The notes under the pieces: generated by a model
Told to the model about the DNA's origin: nothing
The model's input: the letters and a program-made list of their open reading frames with translations, nothing else
The model's database searches: none
Shown: piece after piece, positions 1 to 8,268 of the stretch
How the letters are laid out: the number at the start of each line of letters is the position of its first letter
Numbering within the stretch: position 1 is the first letter of the stretch
Position numbers and translations under genes: made by a program
Assembly (NCBI GenBank): GCA_017466805.1
Contig: JAFTTN010000056.1
Coordinates: 1-42,709, forward strand
From: Clostridia bacterium
GTDB taxonomy: Bacteria; Bacillota; Clostridia; Oscillospirales; CAG-382
Length of the DNA stretch: 42,709 nucleotides
Direction of reading: 5' to 3'

Positions 1-66
1 CTACGGCAGTCGAAGCATTTCGTGCAAGCCCTTGAAAATACAATAAAAAATCTCTATTCCTTATAA
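1..66 (+). CDS. C-terminal tail of a plus-strand gene cut by the window edge
   Basis: Frame 1 is open from the first base to a TAA at 64-66 and encodes 21 residues ending in ENTIKNLYSL. A hairpin followed by a T-rich tract begins 6 bases after the stop, as expected at the end of a real transcription unit. The fragment is too short to assign to a family. It could also be chance open frame. The support is the clean stop plus the immediate terminator on the same strand. Confidence 0.45.
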   Translation, partial: LRQSKHFVQALENTIKNLYSL

Positions 67-71
67 AAAGA

Positions 72-118
72 CAGTGTACCTCCGTTTCATACAGAAAATA
101 CACTGCTTTTTTATTTTT
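72..118 (+). terminator. Rho-independent terminator
   Basis: The arms CAGTGTA (72-78) and TACACTG (99-105) form a 7-bp stem and are followed directly by a T-rich tract (CTTTTTTATTTTT). The orientation fits termination of the plus-strand gene that ends at 66. Confidence 0.75.
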
Positions 119-159
119 GCTTTTCAAGGGCGCAAATACACTATTTGTCTTCGCTCTGA

Positions 160-190
160 AAGGACTTCCTGTTGGAAGTCCTTTTTGTTT
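160..190 (+). terminator. Second terminator-like hairpin
   Basis: The arms AAGGACTTCC (160-169) and GGAAGTCCTT (174-183) form a perfect 10-bp stem with loop TGTT, followed by TTTGTTT. The T-tract lies on the plus strand, so it backs up the terminator at 72-118. The minus-strand kinase gene stops at 201 and could use the same stem, but with no T-tract on its own strand. Confidence 0.65.
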
Positions 191-200
191 GTCTTTTGCT

Positions 201-1085
201 TTAAAGCAGAGATTTTGCTTTTGCCGCGGCGCCAAAGGCGGGGTCGTGCTCGCTTGTAATAAGTCGAACACGGGAGGGAATGAGCTTATAAAGAGCCGCC
301 TGCGAAACCGTACTTTTTAATATACCGCCCGCAAGAGCAACGAAATACTGTCCCTCGAAATAATCACCCGCGCGCTCTATCAGCTTGGCGATATAGCGCA
401 TATTTTCGTCGATTATGCTTTGCGCGTGCTCGTCACCCTGCTCGCACGCCTTAAAAACGAGGGGCGCAAGCGCGGCGATTTCGTTTTTTGTAAGCGCGAT
501 AAGCGAATCGAGCCTGCCAACGAGGTCGTTGCCGAATTTTTCTTTGATAAGAGAAGCAAGCGCACCCGATTTTTCTCTGCCGTCGACAGCCTTTAAAGCG
601 TGCGCGATAGCCGCTTTGCCTATTTCATAGCCGTTTCCGGTAAGGTCGTATTTGCCGTATCCGCCGATACGTATAATATCGTTTCCGCGCTTGACAAAGC
701 AGGAGGAGCCGGTGCCGCAAATAATGCTGACACCGTCGGTATCGGCAAAAACAACGTAAAGCACGTTTATACCGTCGTGAAGCGCGGCGCATTTTGCATT
801 GGGCAAAGCTGAGCAAAGAACTTTTGTTATACGCTCGGCATAATCGGCGCAGGTAAGCCCCGCTATCCCCGCGAAAGCGGCGACGATTTGGCTTTGGTCG
901 ATTTTACTTTCGAGAATAAGCGCCGAAAGATTTTCTCTTACGAGCGTTATCAGCGCATCGATACCGATATCGTTTGGGTTGGAGCGTGTCGAAATACGCC
1001 TTGCGATTTGGTTGAATTCAAGGTCGCAAAGCAGAAAATCGGTTTTGCTTCCGCCGCCGTCGATACCGACGAGGTATTTAGTCAT
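201..1085 (-). CDS. BadF/BadG/BcrA/BcrD-family ATPase, N-acetylglucosamine kinase-like
   Basis: A 294-residue protein of the ASKHA fold. The N-terminal phosphate loop reads GIDGGGSKTDF (residues 8-18), the second phosphate motif is CGTGSS near residue 123, and an adenosine-type LAGGI lies near residue 250. In this family such proteins phosphorylate N-acetylglucosamine or related amino sugars in the cytoplasm with ATP. The activator subunits of 2-hydroxyacyl-CoA dehydratases share the fold but carry cluster-binding cysteines that are not evident here, so a sugar kinase is more likely. It starts 8 bases inside mscL (ATGACTAAATAC overlaps the mscL TAA), so the two are probably translationally coupled. 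It is the last gene of the minus-strand block. The exact substrate is not determined. Confidence 0.85.
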   Translation of the reverse strand: MTKYLVGIDGGGSKTDFLLCDLEFNQIARRISTRSNPNDIGIDALITLVRENLSALILESKIDQSQIVAAFAGIAGLTCADYAERITKVLCSALPNAKCAALHDGINVLYVVFADTDGVSIICGTGSSCFVKRGNDIIRIGGYGKYDLTGNGYEIGKAAIAHALKAVDGREKSGALASLIKEKFGNDLVGRLDSLIALTKNEIAALAPLVFKACEQGDEHAQSIIDENMRYIAKLIERAGDYFEGQYFVALAGGILKSTVSQAALYKLIPSRVRLITSEHDPAFGAAAKAKSLL

Positions 1086-1572
1086 TTTTTGCGTTCTTTT
1101 CCAGAAGAGCCTTTATGTCGTTGAGGGTTGCGAGAGTCTTTTCTTCAACAGAGGGCTCTGCGGGAGCTGCAGGTGCCTGCTCTTCTTCCTTCTTTTTAAG
1201 GCTTTCGAGCTTGGTGCGCATCTTCATAAAGATTCTGATAACGCAGAACATACAGAAAGCAACTATGAGGAAGTCTACTATGTACTGAATGAGCTGACCG
1301 TAGTTAAGAGTAACCGCGGGAACTTCTGCGGTAACGACCTCGCCCGCTTCATCGAGAACTGCGGGAACAGCCTCCTTGAGCACGTATTTGAGGTCGGAAA
1401 CCGACTGACCGCCGAAGAGCACGCCGACAGCGGGCATAATGATATCGTTAACGAGCGAGGTAACGATTTTACCGAACGCACCGCCCATTACAACGCCGAC
1501 AGCCATATCGAGAATATTGCCGCGGGTTATGAATTTTTTGAATTCTGCGAAAAATCCGTCTTTTTTAGCCAT
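1078..1572 (-). CDS. mscL: Large-conductance mechanosensitive channel MscL
   Basis: A 164-residue inner-membrane channel that opens at high membrane tension and releases solutes during hypo-osmotic shock. The N-terminal amphipathic helix and first membrane helix are clear (FKKFITRGNILDMAVGVVMG, followed by AFGKIV and the conserved VNDIIMP). The second helix is IQYIVDFLIVAFCMFCVIRIF. It is longer than the usual 130-150 residues because the extracellular loop between the helices is extended (residues about 55-88) and the cytoplasmic tail carries an Ala/Pro/Glu-rich linker before the terminal helix. No good Shine-Dalgarno sequence precedes the ATG (upstream reads ACACAGAAAA), which is unusual in this window. 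The stop overlaps the start of the downstream kinase gene. Confidence 0.95.
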   Translation of the reverse strand: MAKKDGFFAEFKKFITRGNILDMAVGVVMGGAFGKIVTSLVNDIIMPAVGVLFGGQSVSDLKYVLKEAVPAVLDEAGEVVTAEVPAVTLNYGQLIQYIVDFLIVAFCMFCVIRIFMKMRTKLESLKKKEEEQAPAAPAEPSVEEKTLATLNDIKALLEKNAKND

Positions 1573-1659
1573 TTTTCTGTGTTTTGCGCGGTCGGAGGCG
1601 GAGCTTTGCCGTTTTTCCGACCGGCGCTTTTCCTTTCGGTAGATTTTTTGTTTTGTTTT

Positions 1660-1854
1660 TTAGAGAGCTGCGTTAAGCTTTTCCAAAAGCGCTTCGGCAT
1701 CCTGGCCGTGTGCCGAGCAAGCGTCCTTGATGCTTTCGCCGCGGGACATAGGACATCCGAGGCAGTGCATACCGATTTCGAGGAAATACTTTGCAAGCTC
1801 GGGATGTGCGTCGAGGACGTCGCCTACGAGCATATCTGCGGTAATCTTGGTCAT
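1660..1854 (-). CDS. DUF1858-domain protein
   Basis: I chose the ATG at 1854 because GGAG lies 9 bases upstream. It gives a 64-residue protein starting MTKITADM. An upstream in-frame start at 1878 would add only 8 residues. The sequence matches the DUF1858 pattern: LVGDVLDAHPELAKYFLEIGMHCLGCPMS, which contains the CLGC cysteine pair, then GESIKDACSAHG. Such small domains stand alone or are fused to hybrid-cluster and ScdA/RIC-type iron-sulfur repair proteins. A role in redox or metal-cluster chemistry is a family-level inference only. It lies between the P-type ATPase homologue and mscL, co-directional with both. Confidence 0.85.
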   Translation of the reverse strand: MTKITADMLVGDVLDAHPELAKYFLEIGMHCLGCPMSRGESIKDACSAHGQDAEALLEKLNAAL

Positions 1855-1896
1855 TTCGGGTAACTCCTTTCGTAGCAATTATTTTATTTTTGTTTT

Positions 1897-4686
1897 TTAT
1901 TCGTTTTCTTCTTGGTCTTCTTCAAAAAGGTCTTCGGGGATATCGCCGCGGGAAGAATTTTCGGTAAAGACGTTTTCTTCCTCCTCGGCTTCTGCGCTGT
2001 CTTCGTTTTCGGCATCTTGCTTTGCGTTTTTGCCTTTCGGGGAAACGAAATATCTTACGATTTGCGAGCAGACGAAATAGGCAACCGTAAGCACGAGCGC
2101 GATAATTGCTTTCGGCAGAGCTGGGATTCCGTAGCCGAAAAGGTTATGTCCGAGCTTGGTGCAGGTGAGCAAAGCGATTATAAGTGCCGCGCCGATACCG
2201 CAGAGGTAAAGGATTCGGTTACCGAAGCGCTTTGCCGAGAAAACGCCGCCGTGGTTGCCGACCGAGCCTGCATACAGGAACAGCATAAGCGAGAGCGACA
2301 CCATAGTGCAGGTATAGCTTTGGGTTGCCGCCGAGATGACGAATAGCACTATACCGCCGCCGACCGCAAACATAAGCGGATACATAAAATCGTTTATGCT
2401 CGGCTTATTGCCCAAGGGGTAGACGTCGCGGATGTTTTTGACGCTGCGCGGCTCGAAGGCGAGCGCAAATGCGAAGGCGATGTTGAAGATTATTCCGCCG
2501 AACAGCACGTCTTGCGCGCGGAACGCCACGGTTTGATCGTAGCAGGCGGCGAAGACCGATGCGGCAAGCATCATAATAATGCCGGCGGGAAGATATGAGA
2601 GCACCGAAGCTATTCTTCGGCAGATGGTTTTTGCGTTTAATATCGCATCGGCGATAAGGTTTATACCCGTGCCGAGCATCATTGCGTCGCAGGTCATACG
2701 AAGCGTATCGCAGGAGCTTTCGGGAACTATCGAAACGTCGCTTTCGCTCATTATCGGAAGCTCGTTTATACGTTCGGCTGTGACGGCGGTGACTCTGCCG
2801 TTTTCCTTGCGGAGCTTTACTATATCGTGCCATTCGTTATCGTCGATATTAAGGAACAGACGGTAATAGGGGGCGTTTGCGATAAGCAGCCCGCGCGAGC
2901 AGGAGCGAAGCTGTTCTGCGGTTATTATTTGTGCTTCATCGGTTATTATTCCCGCGCTCTTTGCCGAGTTCAGCGCGGTATAGTAGGCATCGTTGGAATT
3001 GAGTACCGTTTCGATCCCCGCGCCTTCACAGCGGTAGACCGCTTCGGCAACGCCGGGGTCGAGCGAGCTTGCAAACGACACGAAGCCTTTGAAAATCAAG
3101 CGGTGCTCGGCTTCGATATCGCGAAGCGTTTCTGCTTCGGTTTCGCCGCAGGCAACCGCGATAAGAAAGCTTGAGGTTCTTGCGGAATCCTCGGCGGCGG
3201 CGAGTATTTTTTTGCGTGTGAAATCGCTTAATTTGTAATCGGTACCGTCGAGCGTGTAGCCTACACAGCGCGAAAGTATATTTTCGGGCGAGCCGCGGAC
3301 TATAACCGTATTTTTGCCGTTATGCAGTGCGAGCATTCTCGAAATATCGCCCGAAAGGCTGTATTCGGCATCCATTCTTATATACTGCTCGCGGATATCG
3401 CCTATCGGTTTATTCCATTCACCGAAATAGTCGACTATCGCATTTTCGAGCGGAGAGCCCTCGTATTCGGGCAGTCCGCGGGTCTTTTTCTTTTCTGCGG
3501 CGGTTATTTTGCGTGCGTCGGAGCAGACGAGCATAAGCTTTAAAAGCTCCTCGGCATCGGCATTCGGGCGTTTTTCGCGGTCGTAGCTTCTGCCGGAGAA
3601 GAAAAGCCCGGAAAGAGATATTCTTTTGGGCGGGAAGGCGAGGTTTTTGCCGCACATTACCGTATTCGTCTTTGCAAGGGTTTGGATACAGCCGTAATTC
3701 TTTATTACCGTGCCGTCCTCTGCCATTTGCTTTGCTCCGAAGCCGAGCGACGAAGCGCAAAGCGAAACCATACTGTCGCACAGAGAGCTTGCGCCGATAG
3801 CGAGTGAAACGATAAACCAATCGGTTATATCTGCGCCCGCGGCAACGCCGACTGCGAGCAGAGCGAAGCAGACGATTAACGAAGCTGCCGAGATAAAGCG
3901 ACAAAGGCTTTGAACGTATTTAAGTATCGAGGGGGTATAGTCCTCGTTGCCGGCGCGCATTCTTCGCAAAAGCGTATCCTTGCCGGTGCGGCAGACTATT
4001 GCGCTGGCGAAGCCCGAGGTGACGATGCTTCCGGCGTATACCGTATTGGCGCAGATAGCCTCGGGGCCGTTTCTTGCGATATAGCGGCTATCCTTACCAA
4101 CGCTTCCGTCGACACCGCTTACCTGCGTTTCGACCACGCAGAGATTCATATCGTCGACAAGACGGCAATCGGCGGGGATCATCGTGCCCTCCTCGATTAC
4201 TATTAAATCGCCGGGGACGAGCAATTTCGAATCGATAACAACCTCTTCGCCGTTGCGCACCACCTTTGCTTTAAGCGACGAATATCGCTTCGGCAGGCGC
4301 AGAGCGATGCTTGCACGGTATTCGGCAAGTGCGTTTAGCAGAGTTATTGCCGCAATTACTACCGCCATAACGATAAAGGTTGGCTCGTTCGGGCGGAAGA
4401 GGTACATTATTACCGAAGCCGCCATCAGAAACACTCCGATAAGGCCCTTTAGCTGATTTTTTAAGCTTTCGCGGAAGGAAAGGCGGAATTCGCTTTTTAT
4501 TTCGTTGACACCGAACAGCCTTCGGGCTTTTTTAATCTGCTTCGGAGTTTTGCCTGCAATAAGGTCGCTTTCCAATGCTTCCGCGACCTCGACAGGCTGC
4601 ATTTCCTCGGGGGAAAAGGTAAGCTCCTCCTCGAAGCCCGCGCCTGAAACGGTTTTTACTTTTAGATTTTCTTTTGGGTTTGCCAT
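1897..4686 (-). CDS. P-type ATPase homologue lacking catalytic motifs (probable pseudoenzyme)
   Basis: This 929-residue membrane protein has the layout of a type II cation P-type ATPase: an N-terminal domain, helices near 80-125, an actuator domain with VPGDLIVIEEGTMIPADCRL (157-176), helices near 265-310, a large cytoplasmic loop, and about six C-terminal helices (700-885). Partial traces of the nucleotide-binding domain remain (RGSPENIL, 464-471; EGSPLENAIV, 409-418). The catalytic motifs are gone. The phosphorylation motif DKTGT reads GKNLA (346-350), so the Asp is Gly. TGES reads VDGS-like sequence (about 190-196). The M4 PEGL reads SSLCDSM (300-306). TGDN reads NSND (563-566). GDGVNDAP reads AERINELP (637-644). 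Ion pumping by the standard cycle should be impossible. The frame is intact, so it is not an ordinary decayed pseudogene; a regulatory or scaffolding role is possible. The acidic tail (890-929) is distinctive. It lies 23 bases downstream of the Clp ATPase gene. Confidence 0.85.
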   Translation of the reverse strand: MANPKENLKVKTVSGAGFEEELTFSPEEMQPVEVAEALESDLIAGKTPKQIKKARRLFGVNEIKSEFRLSFRESLKNQLKGLIGVFLMAASVIMYLFRPNEPTFIVMAVVIAAITLLNALAEYRASIALRLPKRYSSLKAKVVRNGEEVVIDSKLLVPGDLIVIEEGTMIPADCRLVDDMNLCVVETQVSGVDGSVGKDSRYIARNGPEAICANTVYAGSIVTSGFASAIVCRTGKDTLLRRMRAGNEDYTPSILKYVQSLCRFISAASLIVCFALLAVGVAAGADITDWFIVSLAIGASSLCDSMVSLCASSLGFGAKQMAEDGTVIKNYGCIQTLAKTNTVMCGKNLAFPPKRISLSGLFFSGRSYDREKRPNADAEELLKLMLVCSDARKITAAEKKKTRGLPEYEGSPLENAIVDYFGEWNKPIGDIREQYIRMDAEYSLSGDISRMLALHNGKNTVIVRGSPENILSRCVGYTLDGTDYKLSDFTRKKILAAAEDSARTSSFLIAVACGETEAETLRDIEAEHRLIFKGFVSFASSLDPGVAEAVYRCEGAGIETVLNSNDAYYTALNSAKSAGIITDEAQIITAEQLRSCSRGLLIANAPYYRLFLNIDDNEWHDIVKLRKENGRVTAVTAERINELPIMSESDVSIVPESSCDTLRMTCDAMMLGTGINLIADAILNAKTICRRIASVLSYLPAGIIMMLAASVFAACYDQTVAFRAQDVLFGGIIFNIAFAFALAFEPRSVKNIRDVYPLGNKPSINDFMYPLMFAVGGGIVLFVISAATQSYTCTMVSLSLMLFLYAGSVGNHGGVFSAKRFGNRILYLCGIGAALIIALLTCTKLGHNLFGYGIPALPKAIIALVLTVAYFVCSQIVRYFVSPKGKNAKQDAENEDSAEAEEEENVFTENSSRGDIPEDLFEEDQEENE

Positions 4687-4709
4687 TTAGCTAAACCTCT
4701 TATTCGGGT

Positions 4710-6983
4710 TTATTTTTGGATTTCTATATTTACCTTGCCGTCTGCTGCCGAAACCGATATTTTTCCTATCGGGTCGCGGTAGTTCGCAACGATAATGCTT
4801 GCAAGCTCATCCTCGATATCGGTCTGTATAAGTCTGCGAAGGTTGCGGGCACCGTATTTTTCGGAATAGCCCTTTTCGGCAAGATATTCGACGAGAGAAT
4901 CGGTATATTCAAGCAACATACCCTTTTCGGCAAGCACTGCCTGAAGGTCGCCGAGCATTATGCGGCAGATCGCGCCGAAGTTTGCACGGCTGAGTCGGTT
5001 GAACACCACGATTTCATCGACACGGTTGATAAATTCGGGGCGGAGGAAGGCCTCGAGCGCCTTCATAACCTTGGACCTATCGTTTTGGACTGCGTTTTCG
5101 GCAAATCCCGCAACCGAGCTGCTTTCGCTGCTGCCTGCGTTGGTGGTCATAATAATAACCGTATTTTCGAAGTTTACCTCTTTGCCGTGCGCATCGGTTA
5201 TTCTGCCGTCATCGAGAATTTGAAGCAGAATGTTCATAACGTCGGGGTGGGCCTTTTCGATTTCATCGAAGAGCACCACGGTATACGGCTTTCTGCGTAT
5301 TTTTTCGGTAAGCTGGCCGGCATCGTCATAGCCGACGTAGCCGGGGGGCGAGCCGATTATGCGCGAAACCGAATGCTTTTCCATAAATTCGCTCATATCG
5401 AGGCGGATTAACGATTCGGGAGAATCGAAAAGATACCTTGCAAGCACCTTTACGAGCTCGGTCTTGCCGACGCCTGTGCTGCCTGCGAAGATAAAGGAAA
5501 CCGGTTTCTTTTTATAGGAAATGCCTGCACGGGAGCGCTTGATTGCCTTTGCGACCGAGCTGACGGCTTCGTCCTGACCGACGATACGTTTTTTGATTTC
5601 CTCTTCAAGACGTTCGATTTTTACAAATTCGTTTTCGCTGATATTGGTTGCGGGAACACCCGTCCAGACCTCGATAACGCGCGCAAGCTCTTCGTCGGTA
5701 AGACAAAGCTTATCGCGCTCTGCAGAAAGCTCGTTGAAGCGGGCTTCCTTTTGGAGTATTGCTGTTTTAAGGTCTGCGATACGGCGGAAATCCTCTTCCT
5801 CGGGGTTTTCCTTGTTTTCGAGCGGGGAAAGCTCGTTTCTTAGCCTTGCGAGCTCGTCCGAAAGAATTGCGATTTCGTTTATAATGGGGGAGTGCATTGC
5901 CATATTGGCGCAAGCCTCGTCCATTAAATCGATTGCTTTATCGGGCAGGAAGCGATCGGTGATATAGCGTTCCGAAAGGGTTACCATTCTGCGAAGAAGA
6001 TGATCGGGAATGGTGATGCCGTGGTGGCTTTCGTAGTACTTTTTGATCCCTGCGAGGATTTTTACGCTATCCTCTATCGAGGGCTCGCCGATCATAACCG
6101 GCTGGAATCTGCGTTCGAGCGCGGCATCCTTTTCGATATATTGGCGGTATTCCTTAAGCGTGGTTGCGCCGATAAGCTGAATTTCACCGCGGGAAAGAGC
6201 CGGCTTTAGAATATTTGCGGCGTTCATACCGCCTTCGGCATTGCCCGCGCCGACGATCGAATGGACCTCGTCGATAACCAGCACTGAGTTACCCGCTTTT
6301 TTGGTTTCCTCGATAAGACCGCGCATTCTGTTTTCGAACTGACCTCTGAACTGGGTACCTGCCACGACGGCGGTCATATCGACAAGATAGATTTCTTTAT
6401 CCTTTAATTTATAAGGCACCTCGCCCTTTACGATTTTCTGTGCGAGAGCTTCGGCAACCGCGGTTTTACCCACACCCGGCTCGCCGATAAGGCAGGGGTT
6501 GTTTTTTTGTCTGCGGGTAAGGATTTGAATAACGCGCTCCAATTCGCTGTCTCTGCCGATAATATTATCGAGCTTGCCTTCTCTTGCGCGCTCGGTAAGG
6601 CAGATGCAGAAATCGCGCAGGTAGCTTGCGCCGCGCTTGCCCTTTTGCTTTGCGTTTTGCTTCGAATCGGCTTCGCCCCTGGCTTCGCCGCTATCCATCG
6701 GCTTGCCGTTGCCGAAGAAGGAATTGATATCGATAGAAGGCGCTCTGCCCTCTTCGTCGTTTTCATCGGAAAGCGGCATAAGTCCGCTCATACCCTCGTC
6801 GAGCGCATCGATATCCTCGGGAGTCATATTCATTTGGTTGAGAATATCGTCGATCGGCTTTATGCCGAGCTCCTGCGCACATTTAATGCAATAGCCCTCG
6901 CTTGTTATTTTGCCGCCGACGTTCTTTTGAACGAAGATTATTGCGGGGCGGGTTTTACAGCGCGAGCATCTTTTTAATTCCAT
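4710..6983 (-). CDS. ClpE-like Clp ATPase with N-terminal zinc finger
   Basis: A 757-residue AAA+ unfoldase with two ATPase modules. The N-terminus has a four-cysteine zinc finger (C6, C9, C32, C35) as in ClpE and McsA-type proteins. It lacks the double Clp-N repeat of ClpC. Module 1 has Walker A GEPGVGKT (167-174) and Walker B VLVIDEVH (234-241). Module 2 has GSTGVGKT (501-508) and [11 protein letters not shown] (569-579), with the pore loop GSPPGYVGY (544-552). A short coiled middle segment lies at about 380-425. Residues AGF (625-627) fall where ClpC carries the VGF tripeptide that docks on ClpP, so ClpP partnership is likely but not proven. A low-complexity acidic linker joins the finger to module 1. 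No ctsR, mcsA or mcsB lies beside it. It ends 13 bases from pgsA and runs into the P-type ATPase homologue. Confidence 0.9.
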   Translation of the reverse strand: MELKRCSRCKTRPAIIFVQKNVGGKITSEGYCIKCAQELGIKPIDDILNQMNMTPEDIDALDEGMSGLMPLSDENDEEGRAPSIDINSFFGNGKPMDSGEARGEADSKQNAKQKGKRGASYLRDFCICLTERAREGKLDNIIGRDSELERVIQILTRRQKNNPCLIGEPGVGKTAVAEALAQKIVKGEVPYKLKDKEIYLVDMTAVVAGTQFRGQFENRMRGLIEETKKAGNSVLVIDEVHSIVGAGNAEGGMNAANILKPALSRGEIQLIGATTLKEYRQYIEKDAALERRFQPVMIGEPSIEDSVKILAGIKKYYESHHGITIPDHLLRRMVTLSERYITDRFLPDKAIDLMDEACANMAMHSPIINEIAILSDELARLRNELSPLENKENPEEEDFRRIADLKTAILQKEARFNELSAERDKLCLTDEELARVIEVWTGVPATNISENEFVKIERLEEEIKKRIVGQDEAVSSVAKAIKRSRAGISYKKKPVSFIFAGSTGVGKTELVKVLARYLFDSPESLIRLDMSEFMEKHSVSRIIGSPPGYVGYDDAGQLTEKIRRKPYTVVLFDEIEKAHPDVMNILLQILDDGRITDAHGKEVNFENTVIIMTTNAGSSESSSVAGFAENAVQNDRSKVMKALEAFLRPEFINRVDEIVVFNRLSRANFGAICRIMLGDLQAVLAEKGMLLEYTDSLVEYLAEKGYSEKYGARNLRRLIQTDIEDELASIIVANYRDPIGKISVSAADGKVNIEIQK

Positions 6984-6996
6984 TTATAAAGTCACC

Positions 6997-7533
6997 TCAT
7001 TGTTTGCGAATGGTTTCGTTATATTTACCCCTGAAAATCTTAAAATAATACATAAGCAGGGAGAAAACGAGCATAGAAAGAATTACCGCACAGACGGTTA
7101 TATCCACCGCGAGATTATTGCGGACGAGCAATCTTACGAATGCGCCGACGAAGATAACTACGGTTGCGAGCTTGCCGTACCAATGTGCCTGTACCACTAC
7201 CTTTTGGCGTTTTATAACCAGCATACCGCCGAAAAGCATTATAAATTCCTTTATAACGAGCGGAATAAGCACGGTGAGGAACAAAAGGTTATCGACGGTG
7301 AAGCAGACCGCAGCGGTGATTTGCATTAGCTTATCGGCAAGCGGGTCGAGCAGCTTACCTATATCGGTTACCCAATTATTTCTGCGAGCGAGGTAGCCGT
7401 CGAGCGCATCGGTAAGCCAGGCAACGACGTAGATTACCGCGGCGACGTAGGCGCTGTAATTGAAATACGCCACAACGAAAAGCGGTATCATTAAAAGTCT
7501 TATTGTCGAAAGAATATTCGGAATATGTTTCAT
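6997..7533 (-). CDS. pgsA: CDP-diacylglycerol--glycerol-3-phosphate 3-phosphatidyltransferase
   Basis: A 178-residue integral membrane enzyme that makes phosphatidylglycerol-phosphate, the committed step to phosphatidylglycerol and cardiolipin. The CDP-alcohol phosphotransferase signature is complete: D42-x2-D45-G46-x2-A49-R50-x8-G59-x3-D63-x3-D67, carrying the catalytic and metal-binding aspartates. Several hydrophobic helices follow, and the length is typical. Other members of the superfamily (CLS, PssA) are possible, but PNILSTIRLLMIPLFV at the N-terminus is characteristic of PgsA. It lies between the CvpA-family gene and the Clp ATPase with short gaps (27 and 13 bases). Confidence 0.92.
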   Translation of the reverse strand: MKHIPNILSTIRLLMIPLFVVAYFNYSAYVAAVIYVVAWLTDALDGYLARRNNWVTDIGKLLDPLADKLMQITAAVCFTVDNLLFLTVLIPLVIKEFIMLFGGMLVIKRQKVVVQAHWYGKLATVVIFVGAFVRLLVRNNLAVDITVCAVILSMLVFSLLMYYFKIFRGKYNETIRKQ

Positions 7534-7560
7534 TTTAACCCCTTGAGCTTTCCGATATTA

Positions 7561-8268
7561 TTACATAAAGAATGCAAAAATATCTATATTCGAGAAGAAT
7601 TTAAACAACAGCGTGCTTTCGGGGTTCAGGCTGCTTATAAAGCCGTTGCCGAGGAAGAGCGCATTTTCGATAAGAAGATTCATTACGAAGCAGAACAGGC
7701 ATACTCTGAACAGCGCGAGAACCACGCCTACCGCCAAGCCCAAGCCTTTATTTGCGGTTCGCAATATGGGAAGGCTTGCGATTTTATTTAAAATGAAGGC
7801 GGCGATGCTTAATATAACCTGGGTGCCTATATACAGCACGATTATTGCGATAAGCGTTGTGATAATATCCACCATCGGTGCGGCGATACGCTTTGCGAGC
7901 ATTACCTCGCCGCTTTCGGCATTGGCGATGTTGCTCGAGTACCAAGCGGCAAGCTCGCTTCGGTCGATCTGCGCGAGGGTTAAGAGATTATTGAATTCCT
8001 CGGATTTTCCCTCGAGCAAGCCGTTTATTCCTATCGGGTCCTTTGCGAGTGCATCGGTAATAACTTGCTCGGTTGCTGCTTCGACGGTTTCTGCGACGGC
8101 GGTTTCTTTTAGAAAATCTGCCAAGGGCGAAGCGAACGCAACCGTTACCGCAATGGCAAGCAGGAACGAAAGCGCGCTTATTGCGGTTTTTACAAACCCG
8201 TTTTTAAACGCGAAATAGATCGTTAACGCGATTATCGCGACGATAATTATATCCAACAAAATACTCAT
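7561..8268 (-). CDS. CvpA-family membrane protein
   Basis: A 235-residue protein with the family's N-terminal pattern: hydrophobic helix LLDIIIVAIIALTIYFAFKNGFVKT, then a second helix ISALSFLLAIAVTVAFASPLADFL. Two more membrane segments follow near 130-155 and 170-200 (VGVVLALFRVCLFCFVM). CvpA itself is tied to colicin V production and purF-linked functions in enterobacteria, but the role of the Clostridia members is not settled. The start codon overlaps the upstream DUF5711 gene by 4 bases, which suggests translational coupling. Confidence 0.85.
   Translation of the reverse strand: MSILLDIIIVAIIALTIYFAFKNGFVKTAISALSFLLAIAVTVAFASPLADFLKETAVAETVEAATEQVITDALAKDPIGINGLLEGKSEEFNNLLTLAQIDRSELAAWYSSNIANAESGEVMLAKRIAAPMVDIITTLIAIIVLYIGTQVILSIAAFILNKIASLPILRTANKGLGLAVGVVLALFRVCLFCFVMNLLIENALFLGNGFISSLNPESTLLFKFFSNIDIFAFFM

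Noticed and set aside
979..1863. A 294-codon plus-strand open frame opposite mscL and the DUF1858 gene
   Set aside because: It is an antisense shadow: its protein shows no family motifs and the minus-strand genes it covers are clear.
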